This document shows positions 29,024-38,008 of a DNA stretch of 64,000 bases, in pieces. The stretch's first letter is position 1, and the number at the start of each line of letters is the position of its first letter. The notes under the pieces were generated by a model. It was given only the letters and a program-made list of their open reading frames with translations, was not told the DNA's origin and ran no database searches. Origin of the DNA: Natronoflexus pectinivorans (GTDB lineage: Bacteria > Bacteroidota > Bacteroidia > Bacteroidales > Marinilabiliaceae); contig NZ_SLWK01000004.1 of NCBI RefSeq assembly GCF_004345615.1, positions 62,001 to 126,000 of the forward strand. Reading direction: 5' to 3'. The translations under genes were made by a program, and so were the position numbers.

Positions 29024-31060
29024 ATGAATAATATTTTAAACCAACAGTTTAATACCCCTTACCAAACCCCACCATTTAATGAGATCCAACCGGAACTTTT
29101 TCTCCCCGCTATTAAAGAAGCCATCAAACTAGGGATAACCGAAGTCCGGGAAATCATTGAAAACAGTCAAAAACCTGATTTCAGCAATACCATAGAGGCA
29201 CTTGAGAAAACCGGCAAGCAACTAAGTCGCATCAGCTCCATTCTTTTTAATATGAATGCTGCAGAAACCAGTGATGCCATTCAAAAGGCTGCTCGGGAAG
29301 TATCGCCACTGCTATCGGAATATGCCAACGACATTTGGCTGAATGAAGCTTTGTTTGAGAAAGTAAAATCCGTTTACAGTATAATGGGAACGCTTAAATT
29401 ATCGGAAGAGCAGCAAACCTTGCTGGATAAAACCTACAAAGGTTTTATCAGAAAAGGGGCACTTTTAGATGAAAAACAGAAAAAGAGATATCGCCAAATA
29501 ACTAATGAATTATCTCAACTATCCATTCAATTTGGAGAAAATCTGCTGGCCGAAACCAACGATTACAAACTTCACATCACAAAAGAAGAAGAGCTCTCAG
29601 GATTGCCTGAAGCCGTTGTTGAAGCTGCAGCACATCTTGCCAAAAATGAAGGAAAAGAAGGATGGATGTTCTCGCTCCACATAACCAGCTTTATGCCGTT
29701 CATGAAGTACGCAGACAATCGCAAGTTAAGAGAGCAGCTTTTTCGTGCGTATTCATCACGATGTAATCATGATAACAAACACGACAACAAAGAAATAATA
29801 CTAAAGCAAACCGCGCTCCGTCTGGAAAAAGCGCAGCTCCTGGGATTTAAAACGCATGCTCATTATGTTCTGGAGGAACGTATGGCACAAACCCCGGAAA
29901 AGGTCAATGATTTTCTGGAAGAGTTGTATTCAAAATCATTTGAATATGCAAAAAATGATATTGAGGAAGTGAAAGCATTCGCCAAAAATGAAGGTTTTAA
30001 TGAAGAACTTCAACGATGGGACTTTGCCTACTATTCAGAAAAACTAAAAACGGCACGTTTTCAGTTGGATGATGAAATGACCAAACCCTACTTCCAGCTT
30101 GAAAAAGTTAAGCATGGAATATTCAACCTCACGAATAAGATGTGGGGGCTAAGCTACAAAAGAAATGATAAGATACCATTGTATCACTCCGATGTGGAAG
30201 CGTGGGAGGTTTATGATGAAAATGACGACATGCTCTCCATATTGTATCTTGATTTTCATCCGCGAAAATCAAAACAGGGAGGTGCATGGATGACATCATT
30301 TCGTGACCAGCATGTGGAAAATGGCATGAACGTTCTTCCACAAATTTCTGTTGTATGCAATTTTACAGAGCCCACCCCTACCCGACCATCATTACTGACT
30401 TACAGCGAACTCACAACCTTTTTACACGAATTTGGACATGCACTTCATGGCATGTTGAGTAAAGTCAATTATGAGTCGCTTTCCGGAACCAGTGTTTATC
30501 ATGATTTCGTGGAGCTTCCGTCGCAAATAATGGAAAACTGGGCAAGGGAAAAGGAGTGGTTACAGGAAATTGGGATTCATTACCAAACAGGAGAACCAAT
30601 TCCTGAAGAATTGATAAATAACATTTTAGCATCAGGCAATTTTCAAAGTGGTTACCAAATTATCAGACAACTAAGTTTTGGCTTTAATGATATGGCCTGG
30701 CACACAATTACAGAACCTGTAAAATCGAACCCGGTTGAATTTGAACATCAAGCCATGAAACGCACCGAACTGTTTCCTTTAATTGAAGGAACATGCATGA
30801 GCACTGCCTTCGGACATATATTTGACGGAGGATATGCCTCAGGGTATTATGGTTACAAATGGGCTGAGGTGTTGGATGCCGACGCTTATACCATGTTTAA
30901 AACACATGGTATTTATGATAAAACAATAGCCGGAAGATTAAGAGAAACCATCCTATCGAAAGGAGGAACCATTCACCCGATGGAGTTGTATAAATCGTTC
31001 AGAGGACAAGAGCCGTCAATAGAACCGTTGCTTGAACGAAGTGGAATAACCATGCACTAA
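29024..31060 (+). CDS. M3-family oligopeptidase/peptidyl-dipeptidase (Dcp-like)
   Basis: Zinc metallopeptidase of the thimet oligopeptidase family that trims short peptides. The zinc site HEFGHALH has His468, Glu469 and His472, and the third ligand Glu497 lies in DFVELPSQIMENW. N-terminal helices (residues 1-150) show the QPELFLPAIKEAI pattern common to Dcp and OpdA. There is no signal peptide, so it is probably cytosolic. At 678 residues it matches bacterial Dcp. It ends at a long perfect hairpin. Confidence 0.93.
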   Translation: MNNILNQQFNTPYQTPPFNEIQPELFLPAIKEAIKLGITEVREIIENSQKPDFSNTIEALEKTGKQLSRISSILFNMNAAETSDAIQKAAREVSPLLSEYANDIWLNEALFEKVKSVYSIMGTLKLSEEQQTLLDKTYKGFIRKGALLDEKQKKRYRQITNELSQLSIQFGENLLAETNDYKLHITKEEELSGLPEAVVEAAAHLAKNEGKEGWMFSLHITSFMPFMKYADNRKLREQLFRAYSSRCNHDNKHDNKEIILKQTALRLEKAQLLGFKTHAHYVLEERMAQTPEKVNDFLEELYSKSFEYAKNDIEEVKAFAKNEGFNEELQRWDFAYYSEKLKTARFQLDDEMTKPYFQLEKVKHGIFNLTNKMWGLSYKRNDKIPLYHSDVEAWEVYDENDDMLSILYLDFHPRKSKQGGAWMTSFRDQHVENGMNVLPQISVVCNFTEPTPTRPSLLTYSELTTFLHEFGHALHGMLSKVNYESLSGTSVYHDFVELPSQIMENWAREKEWLQEIGIHYQTGEPIPEELINNILASGNFQSGYQIIRQLSFGFNDMAWHTITEPVKSNPVEFEHQAMKRTELFPLIEGTCMSTAFGHIFDGGYASGYYGYKWAEVLDADAYTMFKTHGIYDKTIAGRLRETILSKGGTIHPMELYKSFRGQEPSIEPLLERSGITMH

Positions 31061-31579
31061 AAATTTAAAGCAGTTAAGCAAACTCTCCTATTACTAAAGC
31101 AACTATTGTTGCTTTAGTAATAGGAGAGTTTCATTTAAGCCTTGATAAAAGAAAAAATACGACGTAACTTAATAGTAAAATCACACATAGGTTGTAAAGA
31201 AATCTTATTTTGAATCATCCTAAATCTAAAAAGAACAAGGCTTGCTCCATCACCCTCATTTCCTGTTTATTGAAACATTATAACTCATATCTAACAGAAA
31301 GCACAAACGAAAAAATCAAATATTTTCACTATATTTGTCGTACAGAACACATTTTAAATTGTCTTCCATTTTAGTGCCAAATCGGTTGACTTTTATAACC
31401 AACATCTTGAAGCTCTTAGTTTAACCGGCCATCTAATCAATTAAAAACAAAAGTTCTTTATTTACTTATCTCTGGCTGGTTAGTGTTTAATTACTATTTA
31501 AAAACGGACACCGACACTGGCATCAAATTCGAAAAAAGTGGAAGCAAAATAAAAAGAGCGACAAGAAAAATAAAAAACC
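31061..31579. other. intergenic region and long leader before kamA
   Basis: Contains the terminator at 31081-31130, a -7-like TATATTTG at 31330-31337 without a clear -33 box, and an inverted pair TAACCGGCC (31422-31430)/GGCTGGTTA (31474-31482) about 100 nt before kamA. If the start is near 31345, the kamA leader is about 235 nt, long enough for leader control. I see no match to a riboswitch I know. Confidence 0.45.
31081..31130 (+). terminator. terminator hairpin after the M3 peptidase
   Basis: Perfect 23-bp stem, arms 31081-31103 and 31108-31130, with a TATT loop, 20 nt after the stop codon. The T-run behind it is weak (TCATTT), but stem length is exceptional. Confidence 0.8.
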
Positions 31580-32917
31580 ATGGAGAAGATTTTCACAAAA
31601 CACCAACAAGACATTGCTCATAAAATTGAGCCAAAATCAGCATTAAAAAATTGGAAAGACTGGAAATGGCACATGCGCCATGCCGTAAAAACAATAGAAG
31701 AGGTAGAGAATTTAACAGGCATAAAATTTGAGCCGGAGGAAAAAAAGCGGTTTCAGGAGACTCAAGATAAATTTCCATTATCCATTACACCATACTATCT
31801 TTCAATCATAAGAAAAGAGAACTACAAAAACGACCCGGTATTCAAACAAGCTTTTCTGGATAATCGCGAGTTAATCGTCGCCAACAGCGAAATGGGCGAC
31901 CCCTTATCAGAAGACCATGACAGTCCGGTTCCTGGAATTACTCATCGTTATCCCGACCGGGTATTATTGCTTGTGAGCAACGTGTGTGCCATGTATTGTC
32001 GTCATTGTACCCGTAAAAGAAAAGTTGGAGACCAGGACTACATCCCAAATAAAGAACAAATAAAACAGGGCATTGAGTACATCAAAAACACACCACAAGT
32101 ACGTGACGTACTTCTTTCCGGTGGCGACCCGTTCCTGTTATCAGATGATTATCTCGACTGGATTTTGACTGAACTTAGAGCAATTCCGCATGTTCAAATC
32201 ATCAGAATCGGGACACGTACTCCGGTAGTTTTACCATACAGAATTACCGATGATTTGGTGAACATGATTAAAAAGCACCATCCGGTATGGATTAACACCC
32301 ACTTTAACCATCCGAGAGAGTTAACCGCATCGGCAAAAGAGGCACTTGCTAAAATGGCCAATGCAGGGATTCCTCTGGGTAATCAGTCGGTGTTGCTTGC
32401 CGATGTGAATGATTGTCCCCGAATCATGAAAGACCTGGTACACAAACTGGTTATGAACAGGGTTAGACCATACTATCTATACCAATGTGACCTATCTGAA
32501 GGGCTCTCGCATTTCCGCACCCCGGTAGGAAAAGGAATTGAAATCATGGAAAGTTTGATTGGACACACCAGCGGTTTTGCAGTACCAACTTACGTGATTG
32601 ACGCTCCCGGTGGCGGTGGAAAAATTCCGGTAATGCCTAACTACATCATATCCTGGAGTACAAATAAGGTTATACTGAGAAATTATGAAGGGGTTATTAC
32701 AACCTACCAGGAACCTGAAAAATATGAATCCACCATTTGCGACCGCAACTGTAAAGATTGCAATCTGGAATTGGATGTAGAGAGCAGCGACGAATACAAT
32801 GCAATTGGTATAGAACAACTCTTATCTGACTATGATGATACCATATCATTGGTTCCATCCAACAACGAACGATATGAGCGCAGAGGAGATGAAAGTCAGG
32901 ATGGCGAGCAGAGTTAG
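31580..32917 (+). CDS. kamA: lysine 2,3-aminomutase
   Basis: Radical-SAM, PLP-dependent enzyme that converts L-alpha-lysine to L-beta-lysine. The iron-sulfur cluster motif CAMYCRHC (CxxxCxxC) is near residue 136, followed by TRKRKVG. The PLP-lysine region [15 protein letters not shown] lies near residue 338, and a C-terminal cysteine cluster CDRNCKDC fits the zinc site seen in clostridial LAM. At 445 residues it is of normal length. The next gene encodes the matching beta-lysine acetyltransferase 70 nt downstream, which points to compatible-solute synthesis rather than lysine fermentation, whose other genes (kamDE, kdd, kce, kal) are absent here. Confidence 0.93.
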   Translation: MEKIFTKHQQDIAHKIEPKSALKNWKDWKWHMRHAVKTIEEVENLTGIKFEPEEKKRFQETQDKFPLSITPYYLSIIRKENYKNDPVFKQAFLDNRELIVANSEMGDPLSEDHDSPVPGITHRYPDRVLLLVSNVCAMYCRHCTRKRKVGDQDYIPNKEQIKQGIEYIKNTPQVRDVLLSGGDPFLLSDDYLDWILTELRAIPHVQIIRIGTRTPVVLPYRITDDLVNMIKKHHPVWINTHFNHPRELTASAKEALAKMANAGIPLGNQSVLLADVNDCPRIMKDLVHKLVMNRVRPYYLYQCDLSEGLSHFRTPVGKGIEIMESLIGHTSGFAVPTYVIDAPGGGGKIPVMPNYIISWSTNKVILRNYEGVITTYQEPEKYESTICDRNCKDCNLELDVESSDEYNAIGIEQLLSDYDDTISLVPSNNERYERRGDESQDGEQS

Positions 32918-32987
32918 ATAGACAGACTTTGTTTTAAACAAACCACTGAAATTCACTGTTCACATTAGATAATTATACTTCGTCAAT

Positions 32988-33803
32988 ATGAGAAACATTA
33001 AATCAATTATATCACACTGTAGCGATAGCAGTCGTGTTTACTTGATGGATTTGCATCATGATGATTTTCCAAAAATCATCAGCATCATTGAGAACATGGC
33101 TGATGAAAACGGCTACACCAAACTCTTTGCAAAAATACCGGCCACTTACGGGCCGGCATTTTTAAATGCCGGATACATTATGGAAGCTTTAATTCCGGGC
33201 TTTTACAATGGAAGCGAAGACGCGCTCTTCATGATGAAATACAAAACAAAAGAGCGAGCGAAACCGGAATCTGAAGCTTTGGAAGCATTTCAGCAACTGT
33301 TGCTGAAACCGGCCAACACAAAAGAGATTCCGATGGATGATGAATACACGCTAAAACCACTGAAAGAAGCAGATGCCACAAACATGGTTCCTGTATTTAA
33401 AGAGGTATTTGAGACCTATCCATTCCCTATTTACGACCCTGACTACCTCGTTAAAACAATGAAAGAGGATGACACCAGGTATTTTGGTGCATTCTTTAAC
33501 AATGAACTGATTGCCATCAGTTCAGCAGAATGCAACAATACCAAAAAAAACGCAGAGATGACCGATTTTGCTGTTATTCCGGCACACCGGGGAAAACGAC
33601 TGGCAGTTCATCTCTTAAAATTCATGGAAGAAGAGTTGGTAAAAGACGGCTTTAAAACCTTCTATACCATTGCCAGGTTACACTCACTTTCAATGAATAA
33701 AACTTTTTACAATCTGGGATACAAATACTCCGGTACACTGCATAACAACACCCAAATATCGGGAAAAATTGAGAGTATGAACATCTGGTATAAAAGTAGA
33801 TAG
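32988..33803 (+). CDS. ablB: beta-lysine N6-acetyltransferase
   Basis: A 271-residue GNAT protein of the AblB type, which acetylates beta-lysine to N-epsilon-acetyl-beta-lysine, an osmolyte known from methanogens and some bacteria. The N-terminal part (YTKLFAKIPATYGPAFLNAGYIMEALIPGFY) is diagnostic of AblB/YodP proteins. The C-terminal acetyl-CoA fold shows MTDFAVIPAHRGKRLAVHLLKFME, with the R-G-K-R pyrophosphate loop. It directly follows kamA, the known partner. Osmotic induction is likely but cannot be read from the sequence. Confidence 0.9.
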   Translation: MRNIKSIISHCSDSSRVYLMDLHHDDFPKIISIIENMADENGYTKLFAKIPATYGPAFLNAGYIMEALIPGFYNGSEDALFMMKYKTKERAKPESEALEAFQQLLLKPANTKEIPMDDEYTLKPLKEADATNMVPVFKEVFETYPFPIYDPDYLVKTMKEDDTRYFGAFFNNELIAISSAECNNTKKNAEMTDFAVIPAHRGKRLAVHLLKFMEEELVKDGFKTFYTIARLHSLSMNKTFYNLGYKYSGTLHNNTQISGKIESMNIWYKSR

Positions 33804-33887
33804 ACGGTATGATTAGAAAGAGACTCCCTCAAAATTAGATTTTGAGTATGTGTATCTTTCAAATAGTAATTTCAAAACTAATAATTC

Positions 33888-33946
33888 ACCCCTAAATCCC
33901 CTAAAGGGGACTTTAAGCCTCCCACTTGGGGGAGGTTTGGAGGGGT
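33888..33946. repeat. Bacteroidota-type CCCC/GGGG intergenic palindrome
   Basis: Arms ACCCCT (33888-33893) and AGGGGT (33941-33946) enclose two inner hairpins, CCCCTAAAGGGG (33898-33909) and CCTCCC...GGGAGG (33918-33935). I recall near-identical CCCCTAAATCCCC elements between genes in many Bacteroidota. It could reduce read-through from kamA-ablB into the symporter gene. Confidence 0.75.
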
Positions 33947-34012
33947 AAAACGAAGTTGTTAAGTACTAAAATCTCTTTTCAATTTAAAAACACATAACAT
34001 CGCATTCTTACC

Positions 34013-35431
34013 ATGCATATTATTGACCTGATAATTATCGTCCTTTACTTCACGATAATGCTCTTTATTGGATTCTGGTTTCACAAAAAAAACAACAACA
34101 CTGAGGATTATTTTGTGGGCAGCCGAAAAATGACCAGGTGGCATTTGGGATTATCCGTTGTAGCGACAGATGTAGGCGGAGGTTTTTCCATTGGATTGGG
34201 CGGATTGGGCTTTGTGATGGGACTCTCAGGTTCGTGGATTCTGTTTACAGGTTTAATTGGCGCATGGTTAACCGCTGTTATTCTTATTCCCAAAGTACAC
34301 AAAACCGGAGTTAAAAACGGGTTACAAACATTTCCGGAAATACTTAAATACAATTACGGAAAGACAGTTGCATTGGCAGCAGCTGTGATTTCTGCCATAG
34401 GATATATGGGTTTTACAGCCAGCCAGGTTTTGGCCGGAGCAAAATTAACATCAGCTACTTTTGTCGCAGTAGATATGACCGAGGCTGTCATTATAATGGG
34501 AGCCATTGCAGTAGTGTATACTGCTCTTGGGGGGATAAAGGCTGTTATTTACACAGATACCGCACAATGGATAATACTGCTTTCGGGATTATCTCTGGTG
34601 GGAGTTCCTTTTGCACTTCACAGCCTTGGAGGCTGGGAAGCAGCCAAAGTTTTCCTAACTACAGAAATGCTACAACTTACAAATGTAAAATTCACCACCA
34701 TCATCAACTGGGCATTTTCCATTATTCCAATTTGGTTTATCGGAATGACCCTATATCAACGGATATTTGCAGCAAAATCTGCCAAAGAAGCAAAAAGGGC
34801 ATGGTATATTGCAGGTGTGTTTGAATATCCATTTATGGCATTTCTTGGAGTTTTCCTGGGAATGCTGGCCAAAGCAGCTTTTAGTGCAGGTATTATTCCT
34901 GAAGCAGAAATGGCCATGGCCGATAACGAATCGGCCATGCCTCTGATGCTGAAACATGTTTTACCAATTGGTGCATTAGGATTAATAATGGCTGCCTACT
35001 TTTCGGCCATCCTATCAACTGCTGACAGTTGCCTGATGGCAGCATCAGGGAACATCAGCAGAGATTTGTTTAATTATAAAAAATCGAAAAATGCATTGAA
35101 AGTCGCTCAGTGGATGACTCTGGTTATTGGTATAGCAGCCATTTCAGTAGCTCTTTACATTCCTTCTGTTCTTGATTTGATGCTGCTTTCCTATGCATTT
35201 ATGGTGTGCGGTCTTGTTGCACCGGTTCTTGGTTTTATTATTTATAAAAAGCCATCACCAATTGCAGCCATTGCAGCCATGATAACAGGCAGTAGTACCC
35301 TGGTCATTATTCAAATTTCGGGAATTAAACTGCCTTATGAGTTAGATGCAGTAGTTCCCGGACTACTGCTATCCTTACTGGTCATGTTCGTCATTCAAAC
35401 CTTTAAACCAGAAAAAGAAGTATCAATCTAA
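34013..35431 (+). CDS. sodium:solute symporter (SSS family)
   Basis: A 472-residue integral membrane protein with about 13 predicted transmembrane segments. The start LIIIVLYFTIMLFIGFWF is followed by NTEDYFVGSRKM, the signature of SSS (LeuT-fold) transporters. Later features are GGFSIGLGG, YTALGGIKAVIYTDTAQW and the Na+-site region AAYFSAILSTADSCLMAASG. Substrate is not deducible. Its place after kamA-ablB raises uptake of a compatible solute or lysine as a possibility, but a 209-nt gap with a repeat separates them. Confidence 0.88.
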   Translation: MHIIDLIIIVLYFTIMLFIGFWFHKKNNNTEDYFVGSRKMTRWHLGLSVVATDVGGGFSIGLGGLGFVMGLSGSWILFTGLIGAWLTAVILIPKVHKTGVKNGLQTFPEILKYNYGKTVALAAAVISAIGYMGFTASQVLAGAKLTSATFVAVDMTEAVIIMGAIAVVYTALGGIKAVIYTDTAQWIILLSGLSLVGVPFALHSLGGWEAAKVFLTTEMLQLTNVKFTTIINWAFSIIPIWFIGMTLYQRIFAAKSAKEAKRAWYIAGVFEYPFMAFLGVFLGMLAKAAFSAGIIPEAEMAMADNESAMPLMLKHVLPIGALGLIMAAYFSAILSTADSCLMAASGNISRDLFNYKKSKNALKVAQWMTLVIGIAAISVALYIPSVLDLMLLSYAFMVCGLVAPVLGFIIYKKPSPIAAIAAMITGSSTLVIIQISGIKLPYELDAVVPGLLLSLLVMFVIQTFKPEKEVSI

Positions 35432-35438
35432 AAATAAA

Positions 35439-35475
35439 GCACCTTCCGAATATGGTGAGCATTTTCGGAAAGTGC
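35439..35475 (-). terminator. terminator hairpin of the CE12-GH105 operon
   Basis: Stem of 16 bp with two mismatches, arms 35439-35454 and 35460-35475. On the - strand it is followed by TTTATTTTTAG. It lies between convergent genes and may also serve the symporter gene. Confidence 0.7.
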
Positions 35476-35512
35476 AATAACAGAAAAACAGCAACTAAAT
35501 ATTTTCAGGTTT

Positions 35513-36697
35513 CTATCTGTCCAACTCTAGTGCAGCTATTATAAAAGGAGCAACACCCTTAGGATCGTTAGGAACTACCTTTTCATTGACATAATACTCG
35601 AAAGAGCCATCTCTGTATGGATTTCCTCCCAAACCTGTGGCACCAACAATACCTGTCATGGTAATATGTCCATCTTCATCCACAATGATCAAGTGCTCCA
35701 GAATAGCATCAAATGATTCGTTCGCAACATCCAGATATCTTTTATCTAAATAGCCATTTTTGGCTCCCTTGGCAAAAACATAAGTAAACATCGCTGATAC
35801 TGAACCTTCAATATAGTTTCCTTCTACTCCACCGTGATCAAGCACCTGGAACCACAGACCTGTTTCTGGATCACGAACATTCATGACTGCTTCAGATAGA
35901 TTCTGAAGAATTTCAATTAACGCATCTCTGTCCGAATGATTGCGAGGCATAAAATCAAGAACATCTACAATCGCCATCATATACCATCCCATGGCACGCC
36001 CCCAAAAATGAGGTGATAATCCGGTTTCAGGATCAGACCATCTCTCTTCCCGACTCTCATCAATGGCATGATAAAGCAAACCAGTTTCCTCATCTAAGGT
36101 AAGTTGATACGCCAGCTTTATTTCGCTTGTCACCACATCAAACCACTCGGGTGCATTAAATTCCCGGGCATATTGAGCCAGAAAAGGCCCAACCATATAA
36201 AGACCATCAAGCCAAATCTGGTTTGGATAAATCTTTTTATGCCAAAATCCTCCCGATGGCGACTTAGGGTGTGTCTCCATCTGACGAACATGCTTCTCAA
36301 TCGCTATACGGTATTTTTGTTCTCCTGTCCGCTTATATAAAGTGATGATGTTTTTAGCCGGATTTATACGATCTACATTATACTCGGAAATTCTGTAATG
36401 TAATACCGTACCATCTTCCTGTACAAAATAGTTGATCCAATCCTCCATGTATTGAGAATACTTTGGATCAATATCTCCAAGTTTATCTATTGCCTGGCCA
36501 ACAAAAGAGACATCGTACTGCCAACGAATACGCGGATGATCCATTTTCAACAGCGTATCGTTACGAGCCATTACAGCTTCGGCCATTTTCACTGACCATT
36601 TAGTTTCATCCTGAGCAGTTTGGCTATTACTACCACCACAACCAAAAGTTAGCCCGGTTAGAATTACACTAATAATGATTAACGTCAAATTTTTCAT
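35513..36697 (-). CDS. GH105/GH88-type unsaturated rhamnogalacturonyl hydrolase, lipoprotein
   Basis: A 394-residue lipoprotein (signal MKNLTLIIISVILTGLTFGC, Cys20). The (alpha/alpha)6 enzyme motifs are IWLDGLYMVGPFLA, PHFWGRAMGWYMMAIVDVL and EGSVSAMFTYVFAKG. The Asp in WLDGLYM corresponds to one of the two catalytic acids of GH105. The protein belongs to the YteR/YesR group that cleaves unsaturated galacturonate from rhamnogalacturonan. It is 60 nt downstream of a CE12 acetylesterase gene on the same strand, which supports a rhamnogalacturonan role. It is related to, but clearly diverged from, the hydrolase at 14.6 kb. Confidence 0.87.
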   Translation of the reverse strand: MKNLTLIIISVILTGLTFGCGGSNSQTAQDETKWSVKMAEAVMARNDTLLKMDHPRIRWQYDVSFVGQAIDKLGDIDPKYSQYMEDWINYFVQEDGTVLHYRISEYNVDRINPAKNIITLYKRTGEQKYRIAIEKHVRQMETHPKSPSGGFWHKKIYPNQIWLDGLYMVGPFLAQYAREFNAPEWFDVVTSEIKLAYQLTLDEETGLLYHAIDESREERWSDPETGLSPHFWGRAMGWYMMAIVDVLDFMPRNHSDRDALIEILQNLSEAVMNVRDPETGLWFQVLDHGGVEGNYIEGSVSAMFTYVFAKGAKNGYLDKRYLDVANESFDAILEHLIIVDEDGHITMTGIVGATGLGGNPYRDGSFEYYVNEKVVPNDPKGVAPFIIAALELDR

Positions 36698-36757
36698 TGT
36701 CCGAATTTTTAATATTATAAATTCAACTATATTTATTCTTAAAAACTGAATCTATTG

Positions 36758-37507
36758 TCAGTTCTTTATCTTATTTGCCAATTCAGGAATTTGGCTCCGG
36801 ATTTCTGCCACAACCATATCTGAAATTCGAAAAGCTCCAATTGCTGATAAATGTGTATCATCAAGTATATGATCTGTCAAATCCGGGTATTCTATTTTGT
36901 TTATATGCAAAAATATTTTTTTTGACAGTTCCGAGCCTAATGTTTTAATATATCTCTTGCTTAATTTATGCAAATCAAACAACAAGACCTCTTTTTCTTG
37001 GGCAACTGATCGGACAACAGCCGGGTAATCTCCATGTGTGTCATAAAACACTCCGTCATCATTAAACCTGCGCCGAACTATTGAAGTTAAAAGTACAGGA
37101 GTTCCTCCTTTTTCAACTACATCATCCACCATTTTAATCAAATTATTCCTATAATCAGAAAACGGCGCAGCATAACGTGTAGAATCATCTTCTTTGGAAT
37201 CATTATGTCCAAATTGAATGAACACATAATCTCCGGGTTTCAAACTCTCAAGCAATGTACTCCAGCGCCCCTCGTCTATGAAACTTTTAGTACTTCTTCC
37301 ATTTACACCATGATTTTGAACAAAAACTCCTGGTTCAAAATAGAGAGGAAAGACTTGTCCCCATCCCTTTTCAGGATTTCCATGCCTATAAGGCTTATCG
37401 GCAACAGTGGAATCACCTGCAAGATGAATGGTAACAACCTCATTTTTGTTGCATGCAGCTAACGAAATTGCCACGACAAACAAAACAATAATTAAAGAAC
37501 GATTCAT
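36758..37507 (-). CDS. CE12-type rhamnogalacturonan acetylesterase, lipoprotein
   Basis: SGNH-fold esterase that removes acetyl groups from rhamnogalacturonan I. The ATG at 37507 gives a clean lipoprotein signal (MNRSLIIVLFVVAISLAAC) and a 249-residue protein; the frame is open 51 nt farther but without sense. Blocks are AGDSTVADKP (Ser), NHGVNGRSTKSFIDEGRW (Gly/Asn region), FIQFGHNDSK (Asn) and the C-terminal DDTHLSAIGA (Asp-His), which is the CE12 layout. First gene of a two-gene operon with the GH105 hydrolase; the HTCS is divergent 500 nt away. Confidence 0.87.
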   Translation of the reverse strand: MNRSLIIVLFVVAISLAACNKNEVVTIHLAGDSTVADKPYRHGNPEKGWGQVFPLYFEPGVFVQNHGVNGRSTKSFIDEGRWSTLLESLKPGDYVFIQFGHNDSKEDDSTRYAAPFSDYRNNLIKMVDDVVEKGGTPVLLTSIVRRRFNDDGVFYDTHGDYPAVVRSVAQEKEVLLFDLHKLSKRYIKTLGSELSKKIFLHINKIEYPDLTDHILDDTHLSAIGAFRISDMVVAEIRSQIPELANKIKN

Positions 37508-38008
37508 CACAAAAACAATCTTAAGATAAGAAGTAAAGCCGGGATCAGTTCCCGTCACCCGGCTTTTACCACATCACACCTAACCTATATAAAAACTAAC
37601 ATCAAAACCCATTTCGTTACTCTCAAATAATGATTGCAATATACTCCAAAGGCATTATTATACAGATGGACAAATTACCCGAAAAAGTGTAATAAATTGT
37701 TACAAATAGAATCAAGTCTCTAACAAGCAACATATCTATCCAATATTGCTTTAAAACAACAATTCATCCCACTAATTGAATCAGAAAAGGTCATTTTTAC
37801 AAAAACATTGTATCTACCTAATAGAATCAGGCCATACACTAAAGGCAAAAATTCACATTTCAACACATGAAATTTCTACATTTTAAATATATTTGGGCGA
37901 TTATCTGCTATAGACATATATTTTGAAATCATTAATATTGTTTGTAAATTTCTTATTACAAGCATATCTTTCTTTATAATATACAACCCTGAATAAGTTA
38001 AGGAGACT
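37508..38008. other. divergent regulatory region between the CE12 operon and the HTCS gene
   Basis: About 500 nt, AT-rich. Apart from the HTCS promoter at 37941-37972 I see no box pair for the esterase operon and no small gene. A binding site for the HTCS AraC domain is expected here but I cannot single one out. Confidence 0.5.
37941..37972 (+). promoter_or_regulatory. promoter of the HTCS gene
   Basis: TTTG (37941-37944), 20 nt, TATCTTTC (37965-37972): a close match to the Bacteroidetes consensus. The leader is about 30 nt and carries a Shine-Dalgarno-like AAGGAGA 4 nt before the ATG, which is unusual in this phylum. Confidence 0.7.

Noticed and set aside
31580-33803. Lysine fermentation cluster
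   Set aside because: Only kamA is present; kamDE, kdd, kce and kal are absent and the partner is ablB, which supports osmolyte synthesis.
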